Below, piece by piece: positions 8,264 to 16,343 of a stretch of 64,000 bases of DNA. This DNA comes from Hymenobacter nitidus. Its GTDB lineage: Bacteria > Bacteroidota > Bacteroidia > Cytophagales > Hymenobacteraceae. A program made the position numbers and the translations under genes. The notes under the pieces are model-generated. The model ran no database searches and was not told the DNA's origin. It was given only the letters and a program-made list of their open reading frames with translations. The stretch lies in assembly GCF_020447315.1 (NCBI RefSeq), contig NZ_JAJADQ010000010.1, positions 1 to 64,000 on the forward strand, written 5' to 3'. Positions within the stretch are counted from its first letter, which is position 1. Each line of letters opens with the position of its first letter.

Positions 8264-8271
8264 TACCTTTG
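8264..8271 (+). promoter_or_regulatory. -7 promoter element (TACCTTTG) for miaB
   Basis: TACCTTTG 26 bp before the miaB ATG. It supports the ATG at 8297 rather than the in-frame GTG at 8282. Confidence 0.6.
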
Positions 8272-8296
8272 CCCTCCTTCTGTGTTTACGATACCT

Positions 8297-9742
8297 ATGT
8301 CTCAGCCTCTGCTCACCCTCGACTTTCTGGATACGCCCGCCGCACCCACTACGGCCGACCATCAACCGGCTCAGGATGTGCGCGTCAGCCCGGCCACCCG
8401 CACCGGCCGGCAGCGCAAGCTCTACATCGAGAGCTACGGCTGCCAGATGAATTTCTCCGACTCTGAAATCGTCTCCTCCATTCTCTTCGAGGAGGGCTTT
8501 GATACCACCGAGCAGCTCAGTGACGCCGACTTGGTGCTGCTCAACACCTGCTCCATCCGCGAAAAGGCCGAGCAGACCGTGCGCATGCGCCTCTCGCAGA
8601 TCAACAGCCACAAAAAGCGCAACCCCGGCCTGCTCGTGGGCGTGCTGGGCTGCATGGCCGAGCGCCTGAAAAGCAAGTTCTTGGAGGAGGAAAAGCTCGT
8701 GGACCTGGTAGTCGGCCCCGACGCCTACCGCGACCTGCCCAACCTGATCCGGGAAGTGGATGGCGGCCAAAAAGCCGTGAACGTGCTGCTCTCCCGCGAC
8801 GAAACTTACGCCGACATCACGCCGGTACGCCTCAACTCCAACGGCATCACCGCCTTTGTAAGCATCATGCGCGGCTGCGATAATATGTGCTCCTTCTGCG
8901 TGGTGCCCTTCACCCGGGGCCGCGAGCGGAGCCGCGACGCGCACAGCATCGTGCAGGAGTGCCGCGACCTGGTGGCCGAGGGCTACAAGGAAGTGACGCT
9001 GCTGGGCCAGAACGTGGACTCCTATAAGTGGACGTCGGAGGACGGCCTGGAGTTCGTCAATTTCGCCCAGCTGCTGGAGCGCGTGGCCCTCATCAGCCCC
9101 GAGCTGCGTGTGCGCTTCTCGACCTCCCACCCCAAGGACATCACCGACGAGGTGCTCTACACAATGGGCCGCTACGAGAACATCTGCAAGTACATTCACC
9201 TGCCCGCCCAAAGCGGTAACTCGCGCATTCTCAAGCTTATGAACCGCACCTACGACCGGCCCTGGTACGAGGATCGGGTGCAGGCCATCCGCCGCATCCT
9301 AGGCCCCGAGTGCGCCATCAGCACCGACATGATTGCGGGTTTCTGCTCCGAAACCGAAGAGGAGCACCAGGACACGCTCAGCCTCATCGACTGGGTGCAG
9401 TACGACATGGCCTACATGTTCTTCTACTCGGAGCGCCCCGGCACGCTGGCCGCCCGCAAGCTGGAAGACGATATTCCGCTGGCCGTGAAAAAGCGCCGCC
9501 TGCAGGAAATCATCGATTTGCAGCAGAAAAGCAGCGCCGCCCGCAACCAGCTGGCCGTGGGCAAAGTGCACCGGGTGCTGGTCGAGAACTTCTCCAAGCG
9601 CAGCGACGAGCACTTGAGCGGCCGCAACAGCCAGAACCAGGTCGTCATCTTCCCCAAGAAGCACTACCAGAAAGGTGACTACGTGAACGTGCTGGTGCAC
9701 ACTGGCACCGGCGGCTCACTCTTGGGCAACTCGGTGGAGTAG
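8297..9742 (+). CDS. miaB: tRNA-2-methylthio-N6-dimethylallyladenosine synthase
   Basis: A radical-SAM methylthiotransferase that converts i6A37 to ms2i6A37 in tRNAs reading UNN codons. The 481-residue protein has the N-terminal UPF0004 domain with Cys49, Cys85 and Cys119 ligating the auxiliary cluster, the radical-SAM triad CDNMCSFC (Cys194/198/201), and a C-terminal TRAM-type RNA-binding domain. The N-terminus carries about 35 non-conserved residues before the core. It heads a same-strand run (sigma-54-type activator, lptE, TPR, secG, groESL) seen in related genomes. Confidence 0.95.
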   Translation: MSQPLLTLDFLDTPAAPTTADHQPAQDVRVSPATRTGRQRKLYIESYGCQMNFSDSEIVSSILFEEGFDTTEQLSDADLVLLNTCSIREKAEQTVRMRLSQINSHKKRNPGLLVGVLGCMAERLKSKFLEEEKLVDLVVGPDAYRDLPNLIREVDGGQKAVNVLLSRDETYADITPVRLNSNGITAFVSIMRGCDNMCSFCVVPFTRGRERSRDAHSIVQECRDLVAEGYKEVTLLGQNVDSYKWTSEDGLEFVNFAQLLERVALISPELRVRFSTSHPKDITDEVLYTMGRYENICKYIHLPAQSGNSRILKLMNRTYDRPWYEDRVQAIRRILGPECAISTDMIAGFCSETEEEHQDTLSLIDWVQYDMAYMFFYSERPGTLAARKLEDDIPLAVKKRRLQEIIDLQQKSSAARNQLAVGKVHRVLVENFSKRSDEHLSGRNSQNQVVIFPKKHYQKGDYVNVLVHTGTGGSLLGNSVE

Positions 9743-9745
9743 CTA

Positions 9746-10111
9746 ATGGCAAGAAGAGCCAATCGAACAACAAAGAGAAGGTTTTTTTCGGCGTTGTTCG
9801 TCTTCATCAGGGAAAACCTGGGGTTTTCTCTGCTAGCCTTCATTGCTTTAGGTTTTATCCTGAAGAATGCAGTTCGTAATCAATTGTTGAACTCCCTCGG
9901 TGTAGAAACTCAAGCCGTTATCATCAGTCAGAAGAATTCTCTTGGCAATAACAACGTAGCGCGAGAGCTCACCTACTCATATTCCTTTTCAGTTGCAGGT
10001 AAAATCTATTCTGGCAATTCACTTTCTCCAGAATATCGAATAGGCGACTCAGTCAAAATCAAGTACGTACCGGCTTATCCAGGATTCAATGAAATACTGG
10101 CATCCGAATAA
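9746..10111 (+). CDS. Small membrane protein with DUF3592-like domain
   Basis: A 121-residue protein: a basic N-terminus, one or two membrane segments (about residues 12-42), then a soluble beta-rich part. VKIKYVPAYPG and the preceding YSYSFSVAGKIYSGNS resemble DUF3592, a membrane-associated domain of unknown function. It starts 3 bp after the miaB stop. Its base composition is clearly lower in GC than either neighbour, suggesting later insertion into the miaB cluster. Function unknown. Confidence 0.65.
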   Translation: MARRANRTTKRRFFSALFVFIRENLGFSLLAFIALGFILKNAVRNQLLNSLGVETQAVIISQKNSLGNNNVARELTYSYSFSVAGKIYSGNSLSPEYRIGDSVKIKYVPAYPGFNEILASE

Positions 10112-10149
10112 AGCCTGGCTATTTACCCTTTAGCAGACACTCCCCGACC

Positions 10150-11475
10150 TTGACACCTTCCGAAATACAATCCATCAAACAACGCTTCGGCATCATCGGC
10201 AACGCGCCGGCGCTGAACTACGCCATTCAGGTGGCCGCCCAAGTCGCGCCCACCGACATGACGGTGCTGATTTCCGGGGAAAGCGGCTCGGGTAAGGAAT
10301 CTTTTTCCAAGATCATTCACGCTCTTTCGCCCCGTAAGCACGGGCAGTTCATTGCCATCAACTGCGGGGCCATTCCCGAGGGCACGATTGACTCGGAACT
10401 GTTTGGGCACGAGAAAGGCTCGTTCACGGGTGCCCAGGAAGCCCGCAAAGGCTATTTCGAAGTCACCAACGGCGGCACCATCTTCCTCGACGAAATCGGG
10501 GAAATGCCGCTCGGCACCCAGGCCCGCCTGCTGCGCGTGCTCGAAAACGGCGAGTTCATCCGCGTCGGCTCCAGCAAAGTGCAGAAGACCGATGTGCGCG
10601 TGGTGGCCGCTACCAACGTGAATCTGCTGGACGCGGTGCGCGAGGGCAAGTTCCGGGAAGACCTCTACTACCGCCTCAATACCGTCCCGATTACGGTTCC
10701 ACCACTGCGTGAGCGAGGCGACGATATCTACCTACTGTTCCGCAAGTTCGCTACCGATTTTGCCGAGCGCTACCGCGTGAAGCCCATTGCCTTGAGCCCC
10801 GAGGCCGTGACAGAATTGCAGCGCTTCAGCTTCCCCGGCAACATCCGCCAGCTCAAGAACGTGGCCGAGCAAATGTCGGTGCTGGAAACTGAGCGCGACG
10901 TGGATAATGCCCGCCTGCGCCAGTACCTGCCCGCCGAGCAGAGCAGCCGCCTGCCCATGCTGCTGAGCGCCTCGGGCACTCACGGCGCCGAGGCTAACTC
11001 CTACTCGGAGCGCGACCTGCTCTACAAGGTGCTCTTCGACATGCGCCGCGACATGACCGACCTGAAGAAGATGGTGCTGGACATGGCCGCCGGGCAGCGC
11101 CCGGCCGAAGCCCAGGAGCTGCTGCGCCAGAACAGCCACCTGTTCAATAACCTGAACGTGGCGCCGGTATACGAAAACAACCGGCTGTCCCGTTCTGGCC
11201 CTGCCGACAATGGTACTGCGGACTATTTCATCACGCCGCGCCCCGAAATGACGGTGGAGGATGCCGCCACCTACGAAGACGAGCCGCAGCGGGTGGAAGA
11301 CATTCCGCACGAAACCGAGGAGGAAACTCTTTCCCTGGAGGCCAAGGAAAAGGAGATGATTATGAAGGCCCTCAAAAAGCACCACAACAAGCGTAAATAC
11401 GCCGCCCACGACCTGGGTATCTCGGAGCGCACCCTCTACCGCAAGCTAAAGCAATATGATCTGGAGCAATTATAG
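10150..11475 (+). CDS. Sigma-54-interacting transcriptional activator (AAA+ with Fis HTH)
   Basis: A 441-residue bacterial enhancer-binding protein. The AAA+ domain starts almost at the N-terminus: Walker A GESGSGKE (43-50), the sigma-54 contact loop GSFTGA (90-95, one residue off the usual GAFTGA), Walker B IFLDEIGE (111-118), and arginine-finger region ATNVNL...FREDLYYRLN. A long low-conservation linker (about 255-390) precedes the C-terminal Fis-type HTH (ISERTLYRKL). There is no receiver or GAF sensor domain, so control is likely by another protein or by expression. The start is a TTG at 10150. It overlaps lptE by 20 bp, which implies co-translation. Confidence 0.92.
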   Translation: MTPSEIQSIKQRFGIIGNAPALNYAIQVAAQVAPTDMTVLISGESGSGKESFSKIIHALSPRKHGQFIAINCGAIPEGTIDSELFGHEKGSFTGAQEARKGYFEVTNGGTIFLDEIGEMPLGTQARLLRVLENGEFIRVGSSKVQKTDVRVVAATNVNLLDAVREGKFREDLYYRLNTVPITVPPLRERGDDIYLLFRKFATDFAERYRVKPIALSPEAVTELQRFSFPGNIRQLKNVAEQMSVLETERDVDNARLRQYLPAEQSSRLPMLLSASGTHGAEANSYSERDLLYKVLFDMRRDMTDLKKMVLDMAAGQRPAEAQELLRQNSHLFNNLNVAPVYENNRLSRSGPADNGTADYFITPRPEMTVEDAATYEDEPQRVEDIPHETEEETLSLEAKEKEMIMKALKKHHNKRKYAAHDLGISERTLYRKLKQYDLEQL

Positions 11476-11992
11476 GAAGCTGGCCGCCTGGCTGGTGGTG
11501 CTGGCGTTTTGGCCCCTGCTGGCCGGCTGCAGCGTATATTCCTTCACCGGCACCAGCATCGACCCGTCGGTTAAGACCATTTCCATTCAGACGTTTCAGA
11601 ACACGGCCAGCAACGGCCCTTCCTTTCTGGCGCAGCGCTTTACCGAGGAGTTCAAAGACTATTTCCAGCGCAACACCACGCTCAAGCTGGTACCGCGCAA
11701 CGGCGACTTGCAGTTTGAGGGACAGATTGTAGCCTACGACTTTGCCCCGGCCGCTATTCAGAGCCAAAACGGCGTCGACCAGGCCGGGGTGAACCGCCTC
11801 ACCATTCAGGTGCGGGTGCGCTACACCAACACCCAGGACCCCAAGCAGGACTTCGAGCAGACGTTCCAGAGCTACGGCGACTTCCCGGCCACCCAGGATA
11901 TTGCCCGCATCAACAACGACCCCGTGGCCCTGCGCCGCATCATGCTCAACATCATCACCGACGCCTTCAACAAGTCGGTAGCCAACTGGTAA
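11456..11992 (+). CDS. lptE: LptE-like LPS-assembly lipoprotein
   Basis: A 178-residue lipoprotein with an N-terminal hydrophobic segment ending in the lipobox LLAGC (Cys25). The SVYSFTGTSI start of the mature chain and the alternating beta/alpha pattern match the LptE family that plugs the LptD outer-membrane LPS translocon. The Bacteroidota versions are diverged from E. coli LptE, so the symbol is by family and synteny. The ATG lies inside the 3' end of the activator gene (20-bp overlap). The next gene follows after 126 bp. Confidence 0.85.
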   Translation: MIWSNYRKLAAWLVVLAFWPLLAGCSVYSFTGTSIDPSVKTISIQTFQNTASNGPSFLAQRFTEEFKDYFQRNTTLKLVPRNGDLQFEGQIVAYDFAPAAIQSQNGVDQAGVNRLTIQVRVRYTNTQDPKQDFEQTFQSYGDFPATQDIARINNDPVALRRIMLNIITDAFNKSVANW

Positions 11993-12118
11993 ACCTGGCT
12001 TAAACTAGCTGTTTTGCCGGCCGCGTGGGTTTCCTGCATAAATTGATGCACTTTTGCCGCCCCGCAATCATCCGGGCTGGCCTCAGCAGGGCTCTTTCTC
12101 CCATTACCGTTTCCGTCT

Positions 12119-13594
12119 ATGACCCGCGCGTCGCTGTTGCACATTCTTGATCATGTAAGCGCTATTTCGGAAACCGAAATTCGTGAACTGGAGCAACTGG
12201 CGGCGGCTTTTCCTTACTGCCAGACGGCCCACGTACTGCTGGCCAAAGCCGCCCACGATCAGGGCAGCATGCTGGCCGGCCAGCGGCTGCGGCGGGCCGC
12301 TACCTACGCCGCCGACCGGCAACTGCTCCGTCAGCTTATCGAGCAGCCGGCCGCCGTTGCCACCCCGCATGTTGCCCCGGCCGAAATCGTCAGCCCCACC
12401 GTGCAGGAGCAGGCCCCCGAAGCAGCTAACGCTTTTATCCCGGCCACTGCCGACGCTACGCCCGTTGAGGAACCAGCAGTTGAGGTGCCGTCCGTGGACG
12501 AGCTGGCGCAAACCCAGGCAAGTGAAGCCGATGTAGCAGAAGCACCGGCTGCGCTGCCACTTACGGCGCCCGTTGACCTACCCGCGCAGGATGAAGAGTT
12601 GTCAGCCCTGGAGGAGGATGAGCAGCCGGAACCAGCCGCTGTTTCCTCACCCGATTATGAAGGGGAAATGGCGCTGGAGCCCAGTACGGAAGCAACGGTT
12701 GAAACCAGCCTTAGCCCAAAACCTACCGCGCCGGAAGGCACTTCGGAAGCAGAAGTGTTACTACCCGAGCTGGTCACTGAGCAGAGCAAGCAGGAAGAAA
12801 TGGAGCCAATTTTCGATGCTCCCGAGCCCGCAGAATCAGTTGAGCCGATTAGCGGTAACCTCGCTTCTAATCAGGAGGTTATTTCGGACGCCCAGAAAAA
12901 AAACCCAGAACCGGCAGCTGATGAGCTACCGAAGCTGGCACAGGATGAGGCTGCGGCGGTAGAAGCTACTGATGACGACATTCTGCCGCCGGTGGCTCCG
13001 CCTATTCGGCCGCCGGTGGAAGTGGGTTCTTCCCGCTTCGAGTTCGGTCTGGGCCTGCCCGAGCCGGCCGACACGGTAGTTTATGAGTTGCCGGTACTGG
13101 AAGAAGACACCGGCGTTATCGACGCGCCGGTAGTTGCTGCTCCGGGCTTCCGGGGCGACGAGCACATTGGCTATGCCCTGGGGGGCGGCAGCCGACTGGG
13201 ATTCTGCCTGCAGGTCGCCGACGAGCTGACCTTCGCCCTGCCCGACACGGCATTCTTTGCCCCCGATGCGCTGCTGCACGAGCAGGCCCCGCGCTACCAG
13301 CCGGCCCCGCCGCCCGCTCCGTCGCCGTTCGACCTGATCAATAAGTTCTTGCGCAACCAGCCCCGGCTGCGCACCCCGGCCGTGCTGCCCGCCACGGCCG
13401 AGGAACAGGCCGATTTGTCGGTCCGTAGCACGCAGGGCGTGCCTGATATTGCCTCCGAAAGCCTGGCCAAAATCATGGTACAGCAGGGCAAGATCCACAA
13501 GGCAATTGAAATATATGAGCGGCTAATGGTGCGCCAGCCGGAAAAAAAGGCGTATTTTGCCGACCAAATTCAACAACTGAAATCTACCGAGTAA
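12119..13594 (+). CDS. Acidic low-complexity protein with C-terminal TPR-like motif
   Basis: 491 residues in three parts: an N-terminal helical region (1-80) beginning LLHILDHVSAISETEIREL, a long Glu/Pro/Ala-rich acidic low-complexity region (about 85-290), and a C-terminal region ending in ESLAKIMVQQGKIHKAIEIYE, a single TPR-like helix pair typical of a protein found between lptE and secG in many Bacteroidota. The linker length is variable in such proteins. No enzyme motif is present. The stop codon is directly followed by the secG ATG, so the two are likely translationally coupled. The role is unknown; a link to envelope biogenesis or secretion is inferred from position only. Confidence 0.75.
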   Translation: MTRASLLHILDHVSAISETEIRELEQLAAAFPYCQTAHVLLAKAAHDQGSMLAGQRLRRAATYAADRQLLRQLIEQPAAVATPHVAPAEIVSPTVQEQAPEAANAFIPATADATPVEEPAVEVPSVDELAQTQASEADVAEAPAALPLTAPVDLPAQDEELSALEEDEQPEPAAVSSPDYEGEMALEPSTEATVETSLSPKPTAPEGTSEAEVLLPELVTEQSKQEEMEPIFDAPEPAESVEPISGNLASNQEVISDAQKKNPEPAADELPKLAQDEAAAVEATDDDILPPVAPPIRPPVEVGSSRFEFGLGLPEPADTVVYELPVLEEDTGVIDAPVVAAPGFRGDEHIGYALGGGSRLGFCLQVADELTFALPDTAFFAPDALLHEQAPRYQPAPPPAPSPFDLINKFLRNQPRLRTPAVLPATAEEQADLSVRSTQGVPDIASESLAKIMVQQGKIHKAIEIYERLMVRQPEKKAYFADQIQQLKSTE

Positions 13595-13996
13595 ATGTAT
13601 TACGCTCTCATTGGCCTGATTCTCTTTGTATGCTTGCTGCTGGCGCTGGTAGTGCTGGCCCAAAACCCTAAAGGTGGTGGACTGTCGAGCCAGTTTGGCT
13701 CGGGCGGCGCAGCCAACCTGATGGGCGTAAAGCGCACCGGTGACTTGTTGGAGCGCCTCACTTGGGGCTTCGCTATCGGCCTGATGGTCCTGACCCTGGG
13801 CACGCACGTGCTCAACGGCACTTCCAGTGCTAGCGGTCCGGTTCGCAGCGTAAACCAGCAGCGCGCGCTGGAAGCCAAACTGCCCACGGCTCCTGCTGCC
13901 CCTGCCCCAACCGCCCCCGGCGCCGCTACGGCTCCCGGTGCAGCGGCTCCTGCCCAGCAGCCTGCCACTCCAGCCACGACCCCGCCCGCCGAGTAA
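13595..13996 (+). CDS. secG: Preprotein translocase subunit SecG
   Basis: A 133-residue small membrane subunit of SecYEG. Two transmembrane helices (about 3-22 and 52-72) flank the conserved loop AQNPKGGGLSSQFG, the signature of SecG. The C-terminus is an Ala/Pro-rich tail (about 95-133) that is not conserved. Its ATG immediately follows the previous stop, and a strong terminator comes after it. Confidence 0.93.
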   Translation: MYYALIGLILFVCLLLALVVLAQNPKGGGLSSQFGSGGAANLMGVKRTGDLLERLTWGFAIGLMVLTLGTHVLNGTSSASGPVRSVNQQRALEAKLPTAPAAPAPTAPGAATAPGAAAPAQQPATPATTPPAE

Positions 13997-14020
13997 GCAC
14001 TCCGGCTTTACCAGATCTTA

Positions 14021-14064
14021 CAAAAGCCGCTGGCTCCTTTTTGGAGTCAGCGGCTTTTGCTTTT
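14021..14064 (+). terminator. Rho-independent terminator after secG
   Basis: CAAAAGCCGCTGGCTCC at 14021-14037 pairs with GGAGTCAGCGGCTTTTG at 14043-14059 (one mismatch), followed by CTTTT. It separates the miaB-secG run from groESL. Confidence 0.85.
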
Positions 14065-14269
14065 CTGCCTTATTCGGTAGCCAGCGCAATCAGCTGTTAG
14101 TCCTGCTTTTTTGCCCGCTACCCTGACACGTGGGCACGCTACGGGGAAAAGCTGACGCTAAATAGGGCTTAAACGTGTTCATTCTGTCAGGTTCGGGGAG
14201 GCTGGCACAAGAAGTGTTGCCTGCGGCACAGGTTCATTTCAACCAACCCTTTCAACCAAAACGAACAAT

Positions 14270-14560
14270 ATGTCACTAAGCATGAAACCGCTGGCGGACC
14301 GCGTCATCATTGCACCGGCTGCTGCTGAGGAAAAAACCAAATCGGGCATCATTATCCCCGATACAGCAAAAGAGAAGCCCCAGCGTGGCGAAGTAGTGGC
14401 TGTAGGCGAAGGCAAAGTGGCCGACAGTGGCACGCTGATTCAGCCGCAGGTAAAAGTGGGCGACCAGGTCCTGTACGGCAAGTACGCCGGTACCGAAATC
14501 ACCGTGGATGGCCAGGACTACCTGATCATGCGCGAGTCGGACATTTTCGCCGTCCTGTAA
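14270..14560 (+). CDS. groES: Co-chaperonin GroES
   Basis: A 96-residue Hsp10 that caps the GroEL cage. KPLADRVI, the mobile loop region KTKSGIIIPDTAKEKPQ and the closing SDIFAVL are all canonical. ATG at 14270 is used, with a second Met at 14282 as an alternative. The upstream 200 bp contain no CIRCE inverted repeat, so HrcA control is not evident. groEL follows after 42 bp. Confidence 0.97.
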   Translation: MSLSMKPLADRVIIAPAAAEEKTKSGIIIPDTAKEKPQRGEVVAVGEGKVADSGTLIQPQVKVGDQVLYGKYAGTEITVDGQDYLIMRESDIFAVL

Positions 14561-14602
14561 ATCACCCTTCCCTTTCCGAATTCATCCTCTCTGTTAAATA
14601 CG

Positions 14603-16240
14603 ATGGCTAAGAACATCCAATTCGATACCGATGGTCGCGACAAACTGAAGCGCGGCGTAGACAAACTGGCGAATGCCGTGAAAGTAACCCTGGGCCCTAA
14701 AGGCCGCAACGTGGTTATCGACAAGAAATTTGGCGCGCCTACCATTACCAAGGACGGGGTAACCGTAGCCAAGGAAATTGAGCTGAGCGACCCAATCGAG
14801 AACATGGGCGCCCAGTTGGTAAAAGAAGTAGCTTCCAAAACCGCCGACCAGGCTGGTGATGGCACCACTACTGCTACCGTACTGGCCCAGGCCATCTACG
14901 CGGCCGGCTCGAAGAACGTAGCTGCTGGTGCCAACCCTATGGATCTGAAGCGGGGTATCGACAAGGCTGTGAAGGCCGTAGTTGAAAACCTGAAGCAGCA
15001 GTCCAAAAAAATTGAAAACTCGTCGGAAATTGCCCAGGTAGGCGCTATTTCGGCCAACAACGACATGGAAATCGGCCAGATGATTGCCGATGCCATGGAC
15101 AAAGTGGGCAAGGAAGGCGTTATCACCGTGGAAGAAGCCCGCGGCACTGAAACCGAAGTAAAAACGGTGGAAGGCATGCAGTTCGACCGTGGTTACCTCT
15201 CTCCCTACTTCGTGACCAACCCGGAGAAAATGGAGGCCGAGTTCGACAACCCTTACGTGCTGATCTACGACAAGAAGGTGAGCACCATGAAGGAGCTGCT
15301 GCCCGTGCTCGAGCAAGTTGTGCAGACCGGTAAGCCCCTGGTTATCATCTCGGAAGACGTAGACGGCGAAGCGCTGGCTACGCTAGTAGTAAACAAGCTG
15401 CGCGGCTCGCTGAAAATAGCGGCCGTGAAGGCTCCCGGCTTTGGCGACCGTCGCAAGGCCATGCTGGAAGACATTGCCGTCCTGACCGGTGGTACCGTTA
15501 TTTCGGAAGAGCGCGGCTACAAGCTCGACAGCGCTACGCTGGAGTACCTGGGCACCGCCGAGAAAATCATCATTGACAAAGACAACACCACGATTGTCAA
15601 CGGCAAAGGTGAGAAAGAGACCATCACGGCTCGTATCAACGAAATCAAAGGCCAGATCGGCACCACTACCTCCGATTACGATAAGGAGAAGCTGCAGGAG
15701 CGCCTGGCCAAGCTGTCGGGTGGTGTGGCCATCCTCTACATCGGTGCTTCCACGGAAGTAGAGATGAAGGAGAAGAAGGACCGCGTCGACGATGCTCTGC
15801 ACGCTACCCGCGCTGCCGTGGAAGAAGGTGTAGTGCCCGGTGGTGGTGTTGCCCTGGTGCGTGCGCTGGATTCCCTGGAAGGCGTTGACACGATCAACGG
15901 CGACGAGCGGACCGGTGTAAACATCATCCGCACGGCCATCGAAGCTCCCCTGCGTACCATCGTAGCCAACGCCGGTGGCGAAGGTTCGGTAGTAGTTCAG
16001 AAAGTGCGCGAAGGCAAAGGCGACTACGGCTACAACGCCCGCGAAGACCGGTACGAAAACCTGATGGCGGCCGGCATCCTCGACCCCACCAAGGTAACGC
16101 GCCTGGCCCTGGAGAATGCCGCTTCTATTGCCGGCCTGCTCCTGACCACCGAGTGCGTAATCTCGGATGAGCCCGAGAACGAGAAAGACAGCCATGGCGG
16201 TGGCAACCCCGGCATGGGTGGCATGGGCGGCATGATGTAA
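14603..16240 (+). CDS. groEL: Chaperonin GroEL
   Basis: A 545-residue Hsp60 folding chaperonin. The equatorial ATP site GDGTTTATVLA (about 86-96), VTLGPKGRNVVIDK near the N-terminus and the Gly-Met-rich tail GGMGGMM are all present, and length matches the family. It is the only groEL in the window and is co-transcribed with groES; a bidirectional terminator follows. Confidence 0.98.
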   Translation: MAKNIQFDTDGRDKLKRGVDKLANAVKVTLGPKGRNVVIDKKFGAPTITKDGVTVAKEIELSDPIENMGAQLVKEVASKTADQAGDGTTTATVLAQAIYAAGSKNVAAGANPMDLKRGIDKAVKAVVENLKQQSKKIENSSEIAQVGAISANNDMEIGQMIADAMDKVGKEGVITVEEARGTETEVKTVEGMQFDRGYLSPYFVTNPEKMEAEFDNPYVLIYDKKVSTMKELLPVLEQVVQTGKPLVIISEDVDGEALATLVVNKLRGSLKIAAVKAPGFGDRRKAMLEDIAVLTGGTVISEERGYKLDSATLEYLGTAEKIIIDKDNTTIVNGKGEKETITARINEIKGQIGTTTSDYDKEKLQERLAKLSGGVAILYIGASTEVEMKEKKDRVDDALHATRAAVEEGVVPGGGVALVRALDSLEGVDTINGDERTGVNIIRTAIEAPLRTIVANAGGEGSVVVQKVREGKGDYGYNAREDRYENLMAAGILDPTKVTRLALENAASIAGLLLTTECVISDEPENEKDSHGGGNPGMGGMGGMM

Positions 16241-16272
16241 TCAAGCCCGCCTGAGCTAGCTGCTCTAGAGTA

Positions 16273-16313
16273 GAAAAGCCCCGCTGGACATTGGTCCGGT
16301 GGGGCTTTTCTTA
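16273..16313. terminator. Bidirectional terminator between groEL and the transporter gene
   Basis: AAAAGCCCCGCTGGAC pairs with GTCCGGTGGGGCTTTT over 16274-16309 around a 3-5-nt loop, with T-rich ends on both strands. It serves groEL and the converging gene at 16344. Confidence 0.85.
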
Positions 16314-16343
16314 TGAGGGCAATGCCTTTATCTATCAGGCGGG

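Larger units (their letters stand above)
7956..8296. repeat. Intergenic region with direct repeat and dispersed-repeat-like sequence
   Basis: No gene is visible. It starts with short direct repeats (GTGTTGGAAT twice near 7953-7975), then a stretch at about 8015-8060 containing TGTCATTCTGAGC...CGAAGGACCTT. Sequences of that form are a common intergenic dispersed repeat in many bacterial genomes, including Hymenobacter as far as I recall. A hairpin at 8075-8112 and the miaB promoter at 8264 follow. Confidence 0.5.

Noticed and set aside
14203..14220. TGGCAC...TTGC upstream of groES as a sigma-54 promoter
   Set aside because: The spacing between the two blocks is 8 bases instead of the required 5, so it does not fit the -24/-12 consensus.
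14066..14269. CIRCE element for HrcA control of groESL
   Set aside because: No TTAGCACTC-type inverted repeat is present in the 200 bp upstream of groES.
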